DNA of 7,250 nucleotides from Elusimicrobiota bacterium (GCA_012514595.1 JAAYZZ010000186.1:1-7250); one strand, 5' to 3'. Shown: positions 1 to 7,207, counted from the first letter of the stretch. The notes: generated by a model from the letters alone, not told the origin. Program-made: numbers and translations.

Positions 1-14
1 CAAGGAGCTCCCCC
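1..14 (-). other. Sequence after ktrA; possible ribosome site of a further gene
   Basis: After the ktrA stop the coding strand reads GGGGGAGCTCCTTG up to the window edge. GGGGAG could be a ribosome binding site, and TTG at 1-3 could be a start four bases later, which would extend the operon. GGAGCTCC (4-11) is also a perfect eight-base palindrome, but with no loop or T-run visible it does not look like a terminator. Too little sequence is present to decide. Confidence 0.2.
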
Positions 15-680
15 TCAGGCGGAAGGGCCCTTGGCCTGAAGACGCTCAATGCTCTCCTGGGCACCCAAAAGGACAAGGACATCACTGTCCTTGATCATGT
101 AATCACCCGTGGGAACAATGTTGACATTGTCAGAGAGGACATCTTTCACCGCGATGACCTGGATCCCAAAACGGTTGGTAAGGTTGATCTCCTTGAGCTT
201 CTTGCCGATAAAGTCCTCAAGCGGCGCCAGCTCGACGATGGTGTATCCCTCGATGAAGGGGATGTAGTCGATCATGTTCGGATTATCAAATTTCCTGGCC
301 ACAACGGCGGCGAGATCCTTTTCAGGAAACACGATATCCGTGACGCCGATCTTCCGAAGGATCCGGCCGTGCTCTTCGCTCATCGCCTTGGCAAAGACCT
401 TGGAAACGCCCAGGTCTTTGATGTTCAGGGCGGTCAGGATCGAATCGCTTAAGCTCGTTCCGACTCCCAGGACCACCATCTCCGCGCCCTCGATCCCCAG
501 GGCCCTGAGGGCATCGATATCCGTCGAGTCCGCAACAATGGCCTGGACCGCGACCTCCTGGACCTCCTGGATCCGAGCCGGGTCCTTGTCAATGGCGATG
601 ACCTCGAAGCCCCGCTTGTAGAGTTCTTTGGCCAGGTAGAACCCGAAACTCCCCACCCCGATCACGACGACCTGTTTCAT
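15..680 (-). CDS. ktrA: KtrA-type potassium uptake regulatory subunit (RCK protein)
   Basis: Cytosolic gating subunit of a Ktr K+ uptake system; in this family an octameric ring binds the membrane subunit KtrB and opens it in response to nucleotide. The 221-residue protein has one RCK_N Rossmann domain (about residues 3-120) with the nucleotide-binding GVGSFG loop at 8-13 and the ribose-contacting acid D31, then one RCK_C domain (about 137-220). The FPEKD motif at 118-122 carries E120, matching the conserved glutamate near the ATP phosphates in Bacillus KtrA. Serine 11 stands where Bacillus and Vibrio KtrA have arginine. A single RCK pair of this length fits KtrA rather than TrkA, which is about twice as long. 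The ATG at 678-680 is supported by AAGGAG five bases upstream, merged with the ktrB stop codon nine bases away. RCK_C can bind c-di-AMP in some relatives; the site here (around 165-180) is not conserved enough to claim that. Confidence 0.93.
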   Translation of the reverse strand: MKQVVVIGVGSFGFYLAKELYKRGFEVIAIDKDPARIQEVQEVAVQAIVADSTDIDALRALGIEGAEMVVLGVGTSLSDSILTALNIKDLGVSKVFAKAMSEEHGRILRKIGVTDIVFPEKDLAAVVARKFDNPNMIDYIPFIEGYTIVELAPLEDFIGKKLKEINLTNRFGIQVIAVKDVLSDNVNIVPTGDYMIKDSDVLVLLGAQESIERLQAKGPSA

Positions 681-689
681 AACCTCTCC

Positions 690-2063
690 TTATCCGATCA
701 TGATATTCTCTTCGGAATAATGATACTTCCTGGCCCGCCGGTAGCTGAACGCCAGGGCCAGGGTCAATGGTCCCAGCTTACCGACCGCCATGAGGAATGT
801 CAACAGAAGCCGCCCGGCATCCGAGAGGGACGGTGTCAGCCCCGTCGAAAGCCCCGCGGTCCCAAAGGCGCTTGCCGCCTCAAAAGCGACCTCAAGGAAA
901 GACCGCCGACTGGAAAGAACCGCCGGGTCGGCCCGCTCCAGGATCAAAAGGATCAAGGTCATAAAAAGAAGAAGGGTCCCGGCCAAAAGAACAAGGCTGA
1001 CCGCCTTGTCGATCGATCCCTTGTTGATGGAACGGAAAAAGACCTGCGGCCGTTCCTGTCCCCTCAAATGGCCGATCCCGAAGATCAGAAGGACCGCCAT
1101 CGTCGTGATCTTGACCCCCCCGGCGCAGGAGCCGGGACCTGCCCCGATGACCATGAGAAAGATGAGAAAGAAGAGGGATGGATCCCCCAACTGCGAAATA
1201 GGGATCGTGTTGAACCCGGCCGTACGGGCCGTCACCGATTGAAAAAACGCGGCCAGGATCTTGCGATGCCACGGCATTCCTGAGAAAGCCCCGCCGTTCT
1301 CCAGAAATAAAAAGACCACGCCTCCCCCGGCCAACAGGAGTGCGGTCGTGCTCAAGACGAGCTTGGACTGAAGGCTCATGTCCTTCCAGGAATTCTGGGG
1401 AGCACGGATCGCGCGGCGGATGTCCCCGAGCACCAGGAACCCAAGCCCCCCTGTGATGATCAGGACCGCAAGGACCCCGTTGACATACCAGTCCCCCTGA
1501 TAACGGATAAAATTGTCCGGGAAGAGAGAGAACCCGGCGTTACAAAAGGCAGCGACAGAATGAAAAATGGAAGAGAACAAGGCCTGGGGAAAAGGCATAT
1601 CCTTCAAAAAACGGGGGAACAAAAGCGCCGCGCCCACCGCCTCGAAGAGGAACGTAAAGACAAGAACGCTGCGAATGATATCGATAGGGCGGCGCTCTCC
1701 CGACTGGGTATAACCGTCCTTCAGCGTCTGGCCGCTGATGATCCCGGGACGCCGACCCGCCATGAGAATGACGAGGGTGGAAAAGGTCATGATCCCCACC
1801 CCGCCCACTTGGGCCAACAGAAGAATGAACAGTTGTCCTTGGAAAGAAAAGAACGATCCCGTATCCACGACGGTCAATCCGGTCACACTGCACGCCGAGG
1901 TTGCGGTAAAGAGGGCATCAACAAAACGCAACGGGACTGTTGTGACAGAACCGGGAAGGAGCAGCAGGACCGTCCCTGTGAGGATGAGGAGGGAAAAACT
2001 TGTGATCGCGACCCTCATGGGGTTGCGGAAGAAATGGCGCGAGACGTACTGGACAATGTCCAT
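690..2063 (-). CDS. ktrB: KtrB/TrkH-family potassium transporter, membrane subunit
   Basis: Integral inner-membrane K+ translocator of the Trk/Ktr/HKT superfamily, built from four membrane-pore-membrane repeats. Each selectivity-filter loop is present with its key glycine: SVTGL (G62), CNAGF (G177), RTAGF (G283) and GTAGL (G404). The gate loop in the third repeat is visible as GAGPGSCAGG (307-316), and the fourth repeat has the pore motif GKLGPLT (428-434). At 457 residues, with almost no extra N-terminal helices, it is closer to KtrB than to the longer TrkH. The C-terminus ends in the short EENIMIG tail seen in KtrB proteins. I place the start at the ATG at 2061-2063 because a GAGGTG site lies six bases upstream; a GTG at 2070-2072 would add three residues but lies inside that site. 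It follows atpC by 15 bases and precedes ktrA by 9. Family members are often Na+-stimulated; ion dependence here is unknown. Confidence 0.94.
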   Translation of the reverse strand: MDIVQYVSRHFFRNPMRVAITSFSLLILTGTVLLLLPGSVTTVPLRFVDALFTATSACSVTGLTVVDTGSFFSFQGQLFILLLAQVGGVGIMTFSTLVILMAGRRPGIISGQTLKDGYTQSGERRPIDIIRSVLVFTFLFEAVGAALLFPRFLKDMPFPQALFSSIFHSVAAFCNAGFSLFPDNFIRYQGDWYVNGVLAVLIITGGLGFLVLGDIRRAIRAPQNSWKDMSLQSKLVLSTTALLLAGGGVVFLFLENGGAFSGMPWHRKILAAFFQSVTARTAGFNTIPISQLGDPSLFFLIFLMVIGAGPGSCAGGVKITTMAVLLIFGIGHLRGQERPQVFFRSINKGSIDKAVSLVLLAGTLLLFMTLILLILERADPAVLSSRRSFLEVAFEAASAFGTAGLSTGLTPSLSDAGRLLLTFLMAVGKLGPLTLALAFSYRRARKYHYSEENIMIG

Positions 2064-2078
2064 GCCTTTCACCTCTCT
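2064..2078 (-). promoter_or_regulatory. Shine-Dalgarno site that decides the ktrB start
   Basis: The gap between the atpC stop and the ktrB ATG reads AGAGAGGTGAAAGGC on the coding strand. GAGGTG (2070-2075) is a good ribosome binding site with six bases of spacing to the ATG at 2061-2063. The alternative in-frame GTG start (2070-2072) is part of this site and would leave only AGAGA directly beside it, so the ATG is preferred. The short gap suggests ktrB is translated as part of the atp transcript. Confidence 0.7.
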
Positions 2079-2360
2079 TTAGACCGAAAGCACCCCTGAG
2101 TCCTGGGCATCCAAAAGAACGGTCGCCTGATTGGCCTTGAGTTCGAGGAACCCGGGGGCCCTGGTCGTAAAAAAAAGAGGGGTTCCTCCCTCGGCCTTCC
2201 TCACCTCAAAACGCCCCGGACGCAACGCCGAGATCATGGGCGCATGGTCGTGCAGGATCCCCATATAGCCGCCGGCCCCCGGCACCGAAAGGTAGACGAC
2301 CTCTCCGGAAAAGACCGTGTTCTCAGGGGTCGTGACAGAAAGAGAGAAAGTGGCATCCAT
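2079..2360 (-). CDS. atpC: ATP synthase F1 epsilon subunit, short form without C-terminal helices
   Basis: Central-stalk subunit that joins gamma to the c ring. The 93 residues cover the N-terminal beta-sandwich domain (about 3-85), with the family pattern GILHDHAPMISALRPG at about 34-49, and end just after the last strand (ATVLLDAQDSG). Usual bacterial epsilon proteins have about 130-140 residues, ending in a two-helix hairpin of roughly 45 residues that can rise along gamma and block ATP hydrolysis. That part is absent here. The stop codon is followed after 15 bases by ktrB, so no remnant of the missing domain lies downstream. The ATG at 2358-2360 has a modest site, AGGT, seven bases upstream, and lies 16 bases after the atpD stop. 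Short epsilon subunits are known in some lineages, for example green sulfur bacteria, so this is likely natural and the beta-sandwich should still couple gamma to the ring. Confidence 0.95.
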   Translation of the reverse strand: MDATFSLSVTTPENTVFSGEVVYLSVPGAGGYMGILHDHAPMISALRPGRFEVRKAEGGTPLFFTTRAPGFLELKANQATVLLDAQDSGVLSV

Positions 2361-2376
2361 ATCGCAGACCTGACGC

Positions 2377-3786
2377 TTACGCGCCCTCCTTCTTCAACGC
2401 CTCGGCCTTCTCAAAGACCTCATCGATCGTCCCGACCATGTAGAAGGCCTGTTCGGGGATATCATCCATTTTACCATCGAGGATCATCCGGAAGCCCTTG
2501 ATCGAATCCTCGAGCTTCACATAACGACCGGACATCCCCGTAAAATTCTCGGCCACGAACATGGGCTGGGAGAAGAACCTCTGGATCTTGCGGGCCCGGA
2601 AGACCGTCTGGCGATCATCCTCGGAGAGCTCGTCGATCCCGAGGATCGAGATGATATCGCGAAGGTCCTTATACCTCTGAAGGATCTTCTGGATGTTCAA
2701 AGAGACCTGATAATGCTCTTCGCCGATGATGCGCGGGTCCAGCATCTTCGAGGTCGAGTCCAGGGGATCCACCGCCGGATAAAGCCCCAACTCCGCGATC
2801 TGGCGCGAGAGAACGATCTTGGCATCGAGATGCGAGAATACGGTCGCGGGGGCCGGATCTGTCAGGTCGTCCGCAGGCACATAGACCGCCTGGACGGAGG
2901 TGATCGACCCCTGGCGGGTCGTTGCGATCCGCTCCTCGAGCATGGCGACCTCGGTCGCCAGGGACGGCTGATACCCGACGGCCGACGGCATACGCCCCAG
3001 GAGGGTCGAGACTTCCGACCCGGCCTGGACAAAACGGAACACATTGTCGATAAAAAGAAGAACGTCCTTCCTTTCGACATCCCGGAAATGTTCGGCCATG
3101 GTGAGGGCCGAGATCCCGACGCGGAAACGCGCTCCCGGCGGCTCGTTCATCTGTCCGAAGACCAATGCCGTCTTGTTCATAACACCCGAGGCATTGAGCT
3201 CCAGCCAAAGCTCGTTCCCCTCACGGGTCCGTTCCCCGACACCCGCGAAGACCGAGACGCCGCCATGCTCCGCCGCGATGGTGCGGATAAGTTCCATGAC
3301 GACAACGGTCTTCCCAACGCCCGCGCCTCCGAAGAGGCCGATCTTTCCGCCCTTCGGCAACGGCGCCAGAAGGTCCACGACCTTCATCCCCGTGGCCAGG
3401 ATCTGGTCGATCGGAAGTTGTTCCTCGAAATTCGGGGCCTCCCGGTAGATCGGCATGACCTTCTCGGGCTCGGCAGTCGCTCCTTTTCCGTCGATGGTCT
3501 CCCCCAGAACATTAAAAATACGGCCCAGGGTCTGGCCTCCGACCGGAACGCTGATCGGGATACCCGTGTCGCGAACCTTCATTCCGCGCACGAGTCCGTC
3601 GGTCGGCCCCATCGCGATGCAGCGCACCGTATTGTTCCCGATCTGCTGGGCGACCTCGAGGGTCAGATCGATCCCCCGGTCCGGGACCTCCAGCTTGACG
3701 GCGTTGAGAAGGCTTGGAAGCTCGTCGTGATCGAACTTGATGTCGACACTCGGCCCCACGACCTGAATGATCTCTCCTAAAGCCAT
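2377..3786 (-). CDS. atpD: ATP synthase F1 beta subunit (catalytic)
   Basis: Catalytic subunit of the F1 head; three copies alternate with alpha and make or split ATP. The 469 residues match the normal family length. Visible in order: N-terminal beta-barrel (about 1-75), Walker A GGAGVGKT at 153-160 (K159 and T160 hold the phosphates and Mg2+), GERTREGN with the catalytic glutamate E185, Walker B LLFID ending in D247, the adenine-stacking tyrosine Y336 in LYPAVDPLDSTS, and the DELSEDD loop (385-391) that contacts gamma and epsilon. All key catalytic residues are present, so the enzyme should be active. The ATG at 3784-3786 is four bases after the atpG stop, and its ribosome site AAAGGA is formed by the last atpG codons, which implies coupled translation. 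The DELSEED-type loop and clean match to F-type beta rule out a V/A-type or flagellar homologue. Confidence 0.98.
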   Translation of the reverse strand: MALGEIIQVVGPSVDIKFDHDELPSLLNAVKLEVPDRGIDLTLEVAQQIGNNTVRCIAMGPTDGLVRGMKVRDTGIPISVPVGGQTLGRIFNVLGETIDGKGATAEPEKVMPIYREAPNFEEQLPIDQILATGMKVVDLLAPLPKGGKIGLFGGAGVGKTVVVMELIRTIAAEHGGVSVFAGVGERTREGNELWLELNASGVMNKTALVFGQMNEPPGARFRVGISALTMAEHFRDVERKDVLLFIDNVFRFVQAGSEVSTLLGRMPSAVGYQPSLATEVAMLEERIATTRQGSITSVQAVYVPADDLTDPAPATVFSHLDAKIVLSRQIAELGLYPAVDPLDSTSKMLDPRIIGEEHYQVSLNIQKILQRYKDLRDIISILGIDELSEDDRQTVFRARKIQRFFSQPMFVAENFTGMSGRYVKLEDSIKGFRMILDGKMDDIPEQAFYMVGTIDEVFEKAEALKKEGA

Positions 3787-3790
3787 GATC

Positions 3791-4636
3791 TTATCCTTTC
3801 AATGCTTCTGCGGAGGAGATGATCTCGATCACCTCGCGGGTGATGATCGCCTGCCGCATCTTGTTTCGGTAAAGGACCAGGTCGCCGATGAGCTCCTTGG
3901 CGTTATCCTTGGATGTCTTCATCGCGACCATCCGGGCCGAATACTCGCTTACCAAAGATTCCATCATCATCAGCCGGAACTGGCTCGACAGATACATCTC
4001 AAGGACAGCAGAAAAAATGTCCTCCCCATCGTCCTCAATAATGACATCATCCCCTCCCGCCGGATCGACCTGGACCGGAAGCAAGGGGGCCACGACGATC
4101 TCGCGCGTCATGGCATTATGAAAGAGCGTATGAACGACATCCACGCCCCCGACAAGTCCTTTTTCGTAATCCTGGCGAATCGCCGAAAGGATCGGCAGAT
4201 GAAAATTCCCGGAGACGCGGCCATGAAGTCCGGGGAACGCCCCGGCCATGGGAACCCCCTCTTTTTTCCAATACGACTGCCCCTTTCGTCCATAGACGTA
4301 AAGACGAACGGGCGTCTCGGCCCCTGACATGACCCCCTCGGCCCGGGAAATAATGTCCCCCATGTATCCTCCGCAGAGCCCGGTGTCTGAGGTGATCACG
4401 CACAACCCCCGGGGTCCCGGTCGTGAAGAAAAGAACGGATGCCCCCCCGCCCCTCTGGCGGTCAAAAGACGCGACAGGATAGACCGCAGCTTCCCGGCAT
4501 AGGTCCGCATGCGAAGAAGGGGTTCCTCCATGGCCTTGTACTTGGCCATGGACACCATCTCCATCGCGCGGGTGACCTTCCAGGTCCCCTCGATCGAACG
4601 GATCCGTCCTCTGAGTTGCCTGAGCTGCTGGGACAT
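3791..4636 (-). CDS. atpG: ATP synthase F1 gamma subunit
   Basis: Rotating central shaft of F1. The 281 residues show the two terminal helices that form the coiled-coil shaft: N-terminal helix with RIRSIEGTWKVTRAMEMVS (11-29), and C-terminal helix from about 226 with ARMVAMK and RQAIITREVIEII, both strong family signatures. Between them is the Rossmann-like body beginning near residue 76, with the SDTGLCGGY motif at 83-91 (the usual form is SDRGLCGGYN, so threonine replaces arginine and M92 replaces asparagine). An acidic loop lies near 195-210. The length is normal, and I see no extra inhibitory insertion of the cyanobacterial or chloroplast type. The ATG at 4634-4636 is three bases after the atpA stop, with GAAGG eight bases upstream inside the end of atpA. 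The position between alpha and beta genes is the standard one. Confidence 0.97.
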   Translation of the reverse strand: MSQQLRQLRGRIRSIEGTWKVTRAMEMVSMAKYKAMEEPLLRMRTYAGKLRSILSRLLTARGAGGHPFFSSRPGPRGLCVITSDTGLCGGYMGDIISRAEGVMSGAETPVRLYVYGRKGQSYWKKEGVPMAGAFPGLHGRVSGNFHLPILSAIRQDYEKGLVGGVDVVHTLFHNAMTREIVVAPLLPVQVDPAGGDDVIIEDDGEDIFSAVLEMYLSSQFRLMMMESLVSEYSARMVAMKTSKDNAKELIGDLVLYRNKMRQAIITREVIEIISSAEALKG

Positions 4637-4639
4637 GCC

Positions 4640-6163
4640 TTATGCCTTCAGGAATGCGGCCTTACATTCTTCGATCGCCTTGCGCAAAAGCAGGGCGGTC
4701 TCCTCCGAAAGATCCCCGGACCCCTCGATCGCCGCCACGATCTGGGGATAGGCCTCGTCGATAAAACGATAGAGCTCGGCCTTGAACTTCCTGACCTGGG
4801 CGACCGGGATATCATCCAGAAAACCATTGACCCCCGCGAAGAGAACAACGACCTGCCGTCCCAGGGAAAGAGGGGCGAACTGGACCTGCTTGAGGATCTC
4901 AACGATCCTCTCGCCGCGCGTGATCTGCGACTGGGTCGCCTTGTCCAGATCCGAGCCGAACTGAAGGAAGGTCACCAGCTCGCGGTACTGGGCCAGGTCC
5001 AGACGGATCTTTCCCGAGACACGGCGCATGGCCTTGGCCTGGGCCTTCCCTCCCACCCGCGAGACCGAAAGCCCGACGTTGATGGCCGGGCGGACGCCCG
5101 AGTAAAAAAGATCCGCCTCGAGGTAGATCTGCCCGTCCGTGATCGAAATGACGTTTGTCGGAATGTAACTGGTGATGTCCCCGCCCTGCGTCTCGATGAT
5201 CGGAAGCGCGGTCATGGACCCGGCCCCCAGGGCGTCAGACATCTTGGCGGCGCGCTCCAGAAGTCTGGAATGGATATAAAAGACATCCCCGGGATACGCC
5301 TCGCGGCCCGGCGGACGCCGCAGAAGAAGCGACAGCTGACGGTACGCCTGGGCATGCTTGGACAGGTCATCGTAGACGATCAGGACATCCTTGCCGCTAT
5401 ACATGAACTCCTCGGCCATGGCGCACCCGGCATAGGGTGCCAGGAACTGCGACGAGGCCGTGGAACGCGACGAGGCGCTGACGACCGTCGTGTATTCCAT
5501 AGCCCCGTGCTTCTTCAAGGTCTCCACGACCGCCACGACACTCGAGATCTTCTGCCCGATACCGACGTAGATGCAATAGACGCCCTTGCCCTTTTGATTG
5601 ATGATGGTGTCGATCGCAATGGCGGTCTTCCCTGTCTGACGGTCCCCGATAATAAGTTCTCGCTGTCCCCGGCCGATGGGGATCATGGAATCCACGGCCT
5701 TGATCCCCGTCTGAAGAGGGGCATTGATGGGCTGGCGCGAAACAACATCCGGCGCCGGGGTCTCGATCGGACGGAACCGCTCTGTTTGGATCGGCCCCTT
5801 GCCGTCGATCGGGGTCCCCAGGGCGTTCACGACCCTCCCGAGGAGCGCCTCGCCCACAGGCACCTGGACGATCTTGCCCGTCCGCTTGACGATCGCGCCT
5901 TCCTTGATGGTCCGGTCCGCATTGTCACGGCCGAAAATGATGACACCGACGCTGTCCTCCTCCAGGTTCACGGCCATCCCGAAAACCCCGCCGGGGAACT
6001 CCACGATCTCCCCGACCATGACATCGTCGAGACCGTAGATGCGCGCGATCGCGTCCCCGACCTGAATGACCGTCCCCACGGACTCGGTCTTCATCTTGGT
6101 CTTGTAATTCTCCAGCTCGGAACGGATGATCGATGTGACCTCTTCGGGCCTTAATGTGCTCAT
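4640..6163 (-). CDS. atpA: ATP synthase F1 alpha subunit
   Basis: Non-catalytic nucleotide-binding subunit that alternates with beta in the F1 head and supplies the arginine finger to each catalytic site. The 507 residues are the normal length. The N-terminal segment (1-25) that binds delta is followed by the beta-barrel (about 26-95), Walker A GDRQTGKT at 173-180, Walker-B-like VLIVYDDLSKHA at 260-271, RRPPGREAYPGD at 282-293, the arginine finger R369 in SVSRVGG, and a C-terminal helical domain. An odd stretch is residues 229-239, SASSRSTASSQ, where most alpha subunits read close to SATASDPAPLQ or ATASESAALQ; the length is unchanged. The ATG at 6161-6163 overlaps the atpH stop as ATGA, with AGGTGG just upstream as ribosome site, so the two are probably translated in a coupled way. 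Confidence 0.98.
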   Translation of the reverse strand: MSTLRPEEVTSIIRSELENYKTKMKTESVGTVIQVGDAIARIYGLDDVMVGEIVEFPGGVFGMAVNLEEDSVGVIIFGRDNADRTIKEGAIVKRTGKIVQVPVGEALLGRVVNALGTPIDGKGPIQTERFRPIETPAPDVVSRQPINAPLQTGIKAVDSMIPIGRGQRELIIGDRQTGKTAIAIDTIINQKGKGVYCIYVGIGQKISSVVAVVETLKKHGAMEYTTVVSASSRSTASSQFLAPYAGCAMAEEFMYSGKDVLIVYDDLSKHAQAYRQLSLLLRRPPGREAYPGDVFYIHSRLLERAAKMSDALGAGSMTALPIIETQGGDITSYIPTNVISITDGQIYLEADLFYSGVRPAINVGLSVSRVGGKAQAKAMRRVSGKIRLDLAQYRELVTFLQFGSDLDKATQSQITRGERIVEILKQVQFAPLSLGRQVVVLFAGVNGFLDDIPVAQVRKFKAELYRFIDEAYPQIVAAIEGSGDLSEETALLLRKAIEECKAAFLKA

Positions 6164-6708
6164 GCTCCCACCTGTGCTTTCAGTAATTCTTCTTTAAGGG
6201 CGTCCAACTTATGACGGACGGAACCGTCCATGACCTTGTTCCCGATCGTGACCTGAACCCCTCCCAGAAGGTCCGGATCAAGCTCGAGGTGAAGATTGAC
6301 CTTCTGCCCGATCTTGGCCTCGAGCATCTTTTTGATCTTCTCGATCACCTCCAGGTCCAGAGGGAACGTGGTCCGCAGAAGGACCTCCGCCGAATCCGCG
6401 TGAGAATACGTCAGCCGGATATAATCCGCGATCTCAATGATCCTGTCGATCCTCTCCCGGGAGATCAGATATTTGAGAAAATTCCTCAGGTCCTCGGAAT
6501 AGTGCCCGCCCAGCGTCTTGTCGATCACCCGGTACTTCTCCGAGAACGGAACTTCAGGGGCCTTCAAAAAGCGCTCGAACTCGGGGTTCTCCCGCAGGAG
6601 CCACTTGAGGCCCTTCATCTCGCCGACACAGGCCTCGACCCCGATCGTTGTCCGGATGACATCGACGTAGGCTTCCGCATATCTCTTGACGATGATATCA
6701 ACCCGCAT
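6160..6708 (-). CDS. atpH: ATP synthase F1 delta subunit (OSCP homologue)
   Basis: Peripheral-stalk subunit that sits on top of F1, binds the alpha N-termini and holds the b dimer. The 182 residues are normal for the family. The N-terminal helical domain starts with the family pattern KRYAEAYVDV (8-17), and the C-terminal domain has the signature DPDLLGGVQVTIGNKVMDGS (144-163), corresponding to the usual DPSLIGGV...DGSV motif. The ATG at 6706-6708 lies inside the end of atpF, so the two genes overlap by 11 bases. The nearest ribosome-site-like bases, AAGGT, are only about two bases from this ATG and GAGG is about 12 bases away, so initiation may depend on ribosomes finishing atpF. No better in-frame start is seen nearby. 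The downstream end overlaps atpA as ATGA. Confidence 0.95.
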   Translation of the reverse strand: MRVDIIVKRYAEAYVDVIRTTIGVEACVGEMKGLKWLLRENPEFERFLKAPEVPFSEKYRVIDKTLGGHYSEDLRNFLKYLISRERIDRIIEIADYIRLTYSHADSAEVLLRTTFPLDLEVIEKIKKMLEAKIGQKVNLHLELDPDLLGGVQVTIGNKVMDGSVRHKLDALKEELLKAQVGA

Positions 6709-7198
6709 CGACCTTCATATCCTCAAGGAATGTCTCGATCAGCTTTCCGTCGTTCTCAAAGGTCAGTTTTTCCTGGATCATCTTTTCGGTCGCCCGGACC
6801 ACGATCCCGACCATCTCATCCCTGAGGCCTTCTTTTGCACGGGAGACCTCGGTCTGGACCTCGGCCTTGGCATCCTCAACGATCCTTCTGGCCTGAACCT
6901 GGGCCTCCTGGCGGATCCGCAGCGCGGCCCGTTCCCCCTCGGCCTCCCGGTGCTTGTAACGCTCCATCGCCTCGATATCGATCATGGCCAGATGCTGGTG
7001 ATACTCCTCTTTCAGGGCCTGGACCCCGCCTTTGGCCATCTCGATCTCCTTGAGTTCCGAAGCGATCCGTTCTCGGCGCTGATCAAGGGCGGAAAGCATC
7101 GGCCCCCAGAAGAATTTCTTGAGGGCGACCAGAAGGATCAGAAAGACGATCGCCTGGACAGCGAGAATGTTCCCGTTGAGTAATTTGAGAAGTTCCAT
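6698..7198 (-). CDS. atpF: ATP synthase F0 subunit b
   Basis: Membrane-anchored peripheral stalk that stops the F1 head from turning with the rotor. The 166 residues are typical. One transmembrane helix spans about residues 11-26 and contains the QAIVF motif (15-19), which aligns with QAIAF of E. coli b. The hinge KKFFWGPML (27-35) leads into the pattern ALDQRRERI and a long charged helix (about 40-150) rich in alanine, glutamate, lysine and arginine, expected to form the b-dimer coiled coil. Only one b gene is present, since atpE lies nine bases upstream, so a homodimer is likely rather than the b/b' pair of phototrophs. The ATG at 7196-7198 has a good site, AAGGA, six bases upstream, merged with the atpE stop codon. 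The C-terminal end overlaps atpH. Confidence 0.95.
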   Translation of the reverse strand: MELLKLLNGNILAVQAIVFLILLVALKKFFWGPMLSALDQRRERIASELKEIEMAKGGVQALKEEYHQHLAMIDIEAMERYKHREAEGERAALRIRQEAQVQARRIVEDAKAEVQTEVSRAKEGLRDEMVGIVVRATEKMIQEKLTFENDGKLIETFLEDMKVDAG

Positions 7199-7207
7199 GG
7201 TCTGTCC

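Noticed and set aside
1..20. Terminator hairpin after ktrA, from the GGAGCTCC palindrome.
   Set aside because: The palindrome has no loop and no following T-run within the window; it may simply be part of a ribosome site.
2064..2110. A frameshift truncating atpC.
   Set aside because: The reading frame ends cleanly at TAA after the beta-sandwich and the next 15 bases are the ktrB ribosome site, so there is no space for a lost C-terminal domain in any frame.
2713..3780. A 355-codon open frame on the plus strand opposite atpD.
   Set aside because: Same explanation: low-information translation opposite a full-length, highly conserved beta subunit.
4439..6154. A 571-codon open frame on the plus strand opposite atpA and the start of atpG.
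   Set aside because: It is a mirror of GC-rich, codon-biased coding sequence; its translation is rich in Arg, Asp, Gly and Leu with no recognisable domain, and the minus-strand frames are clear conserved genes.
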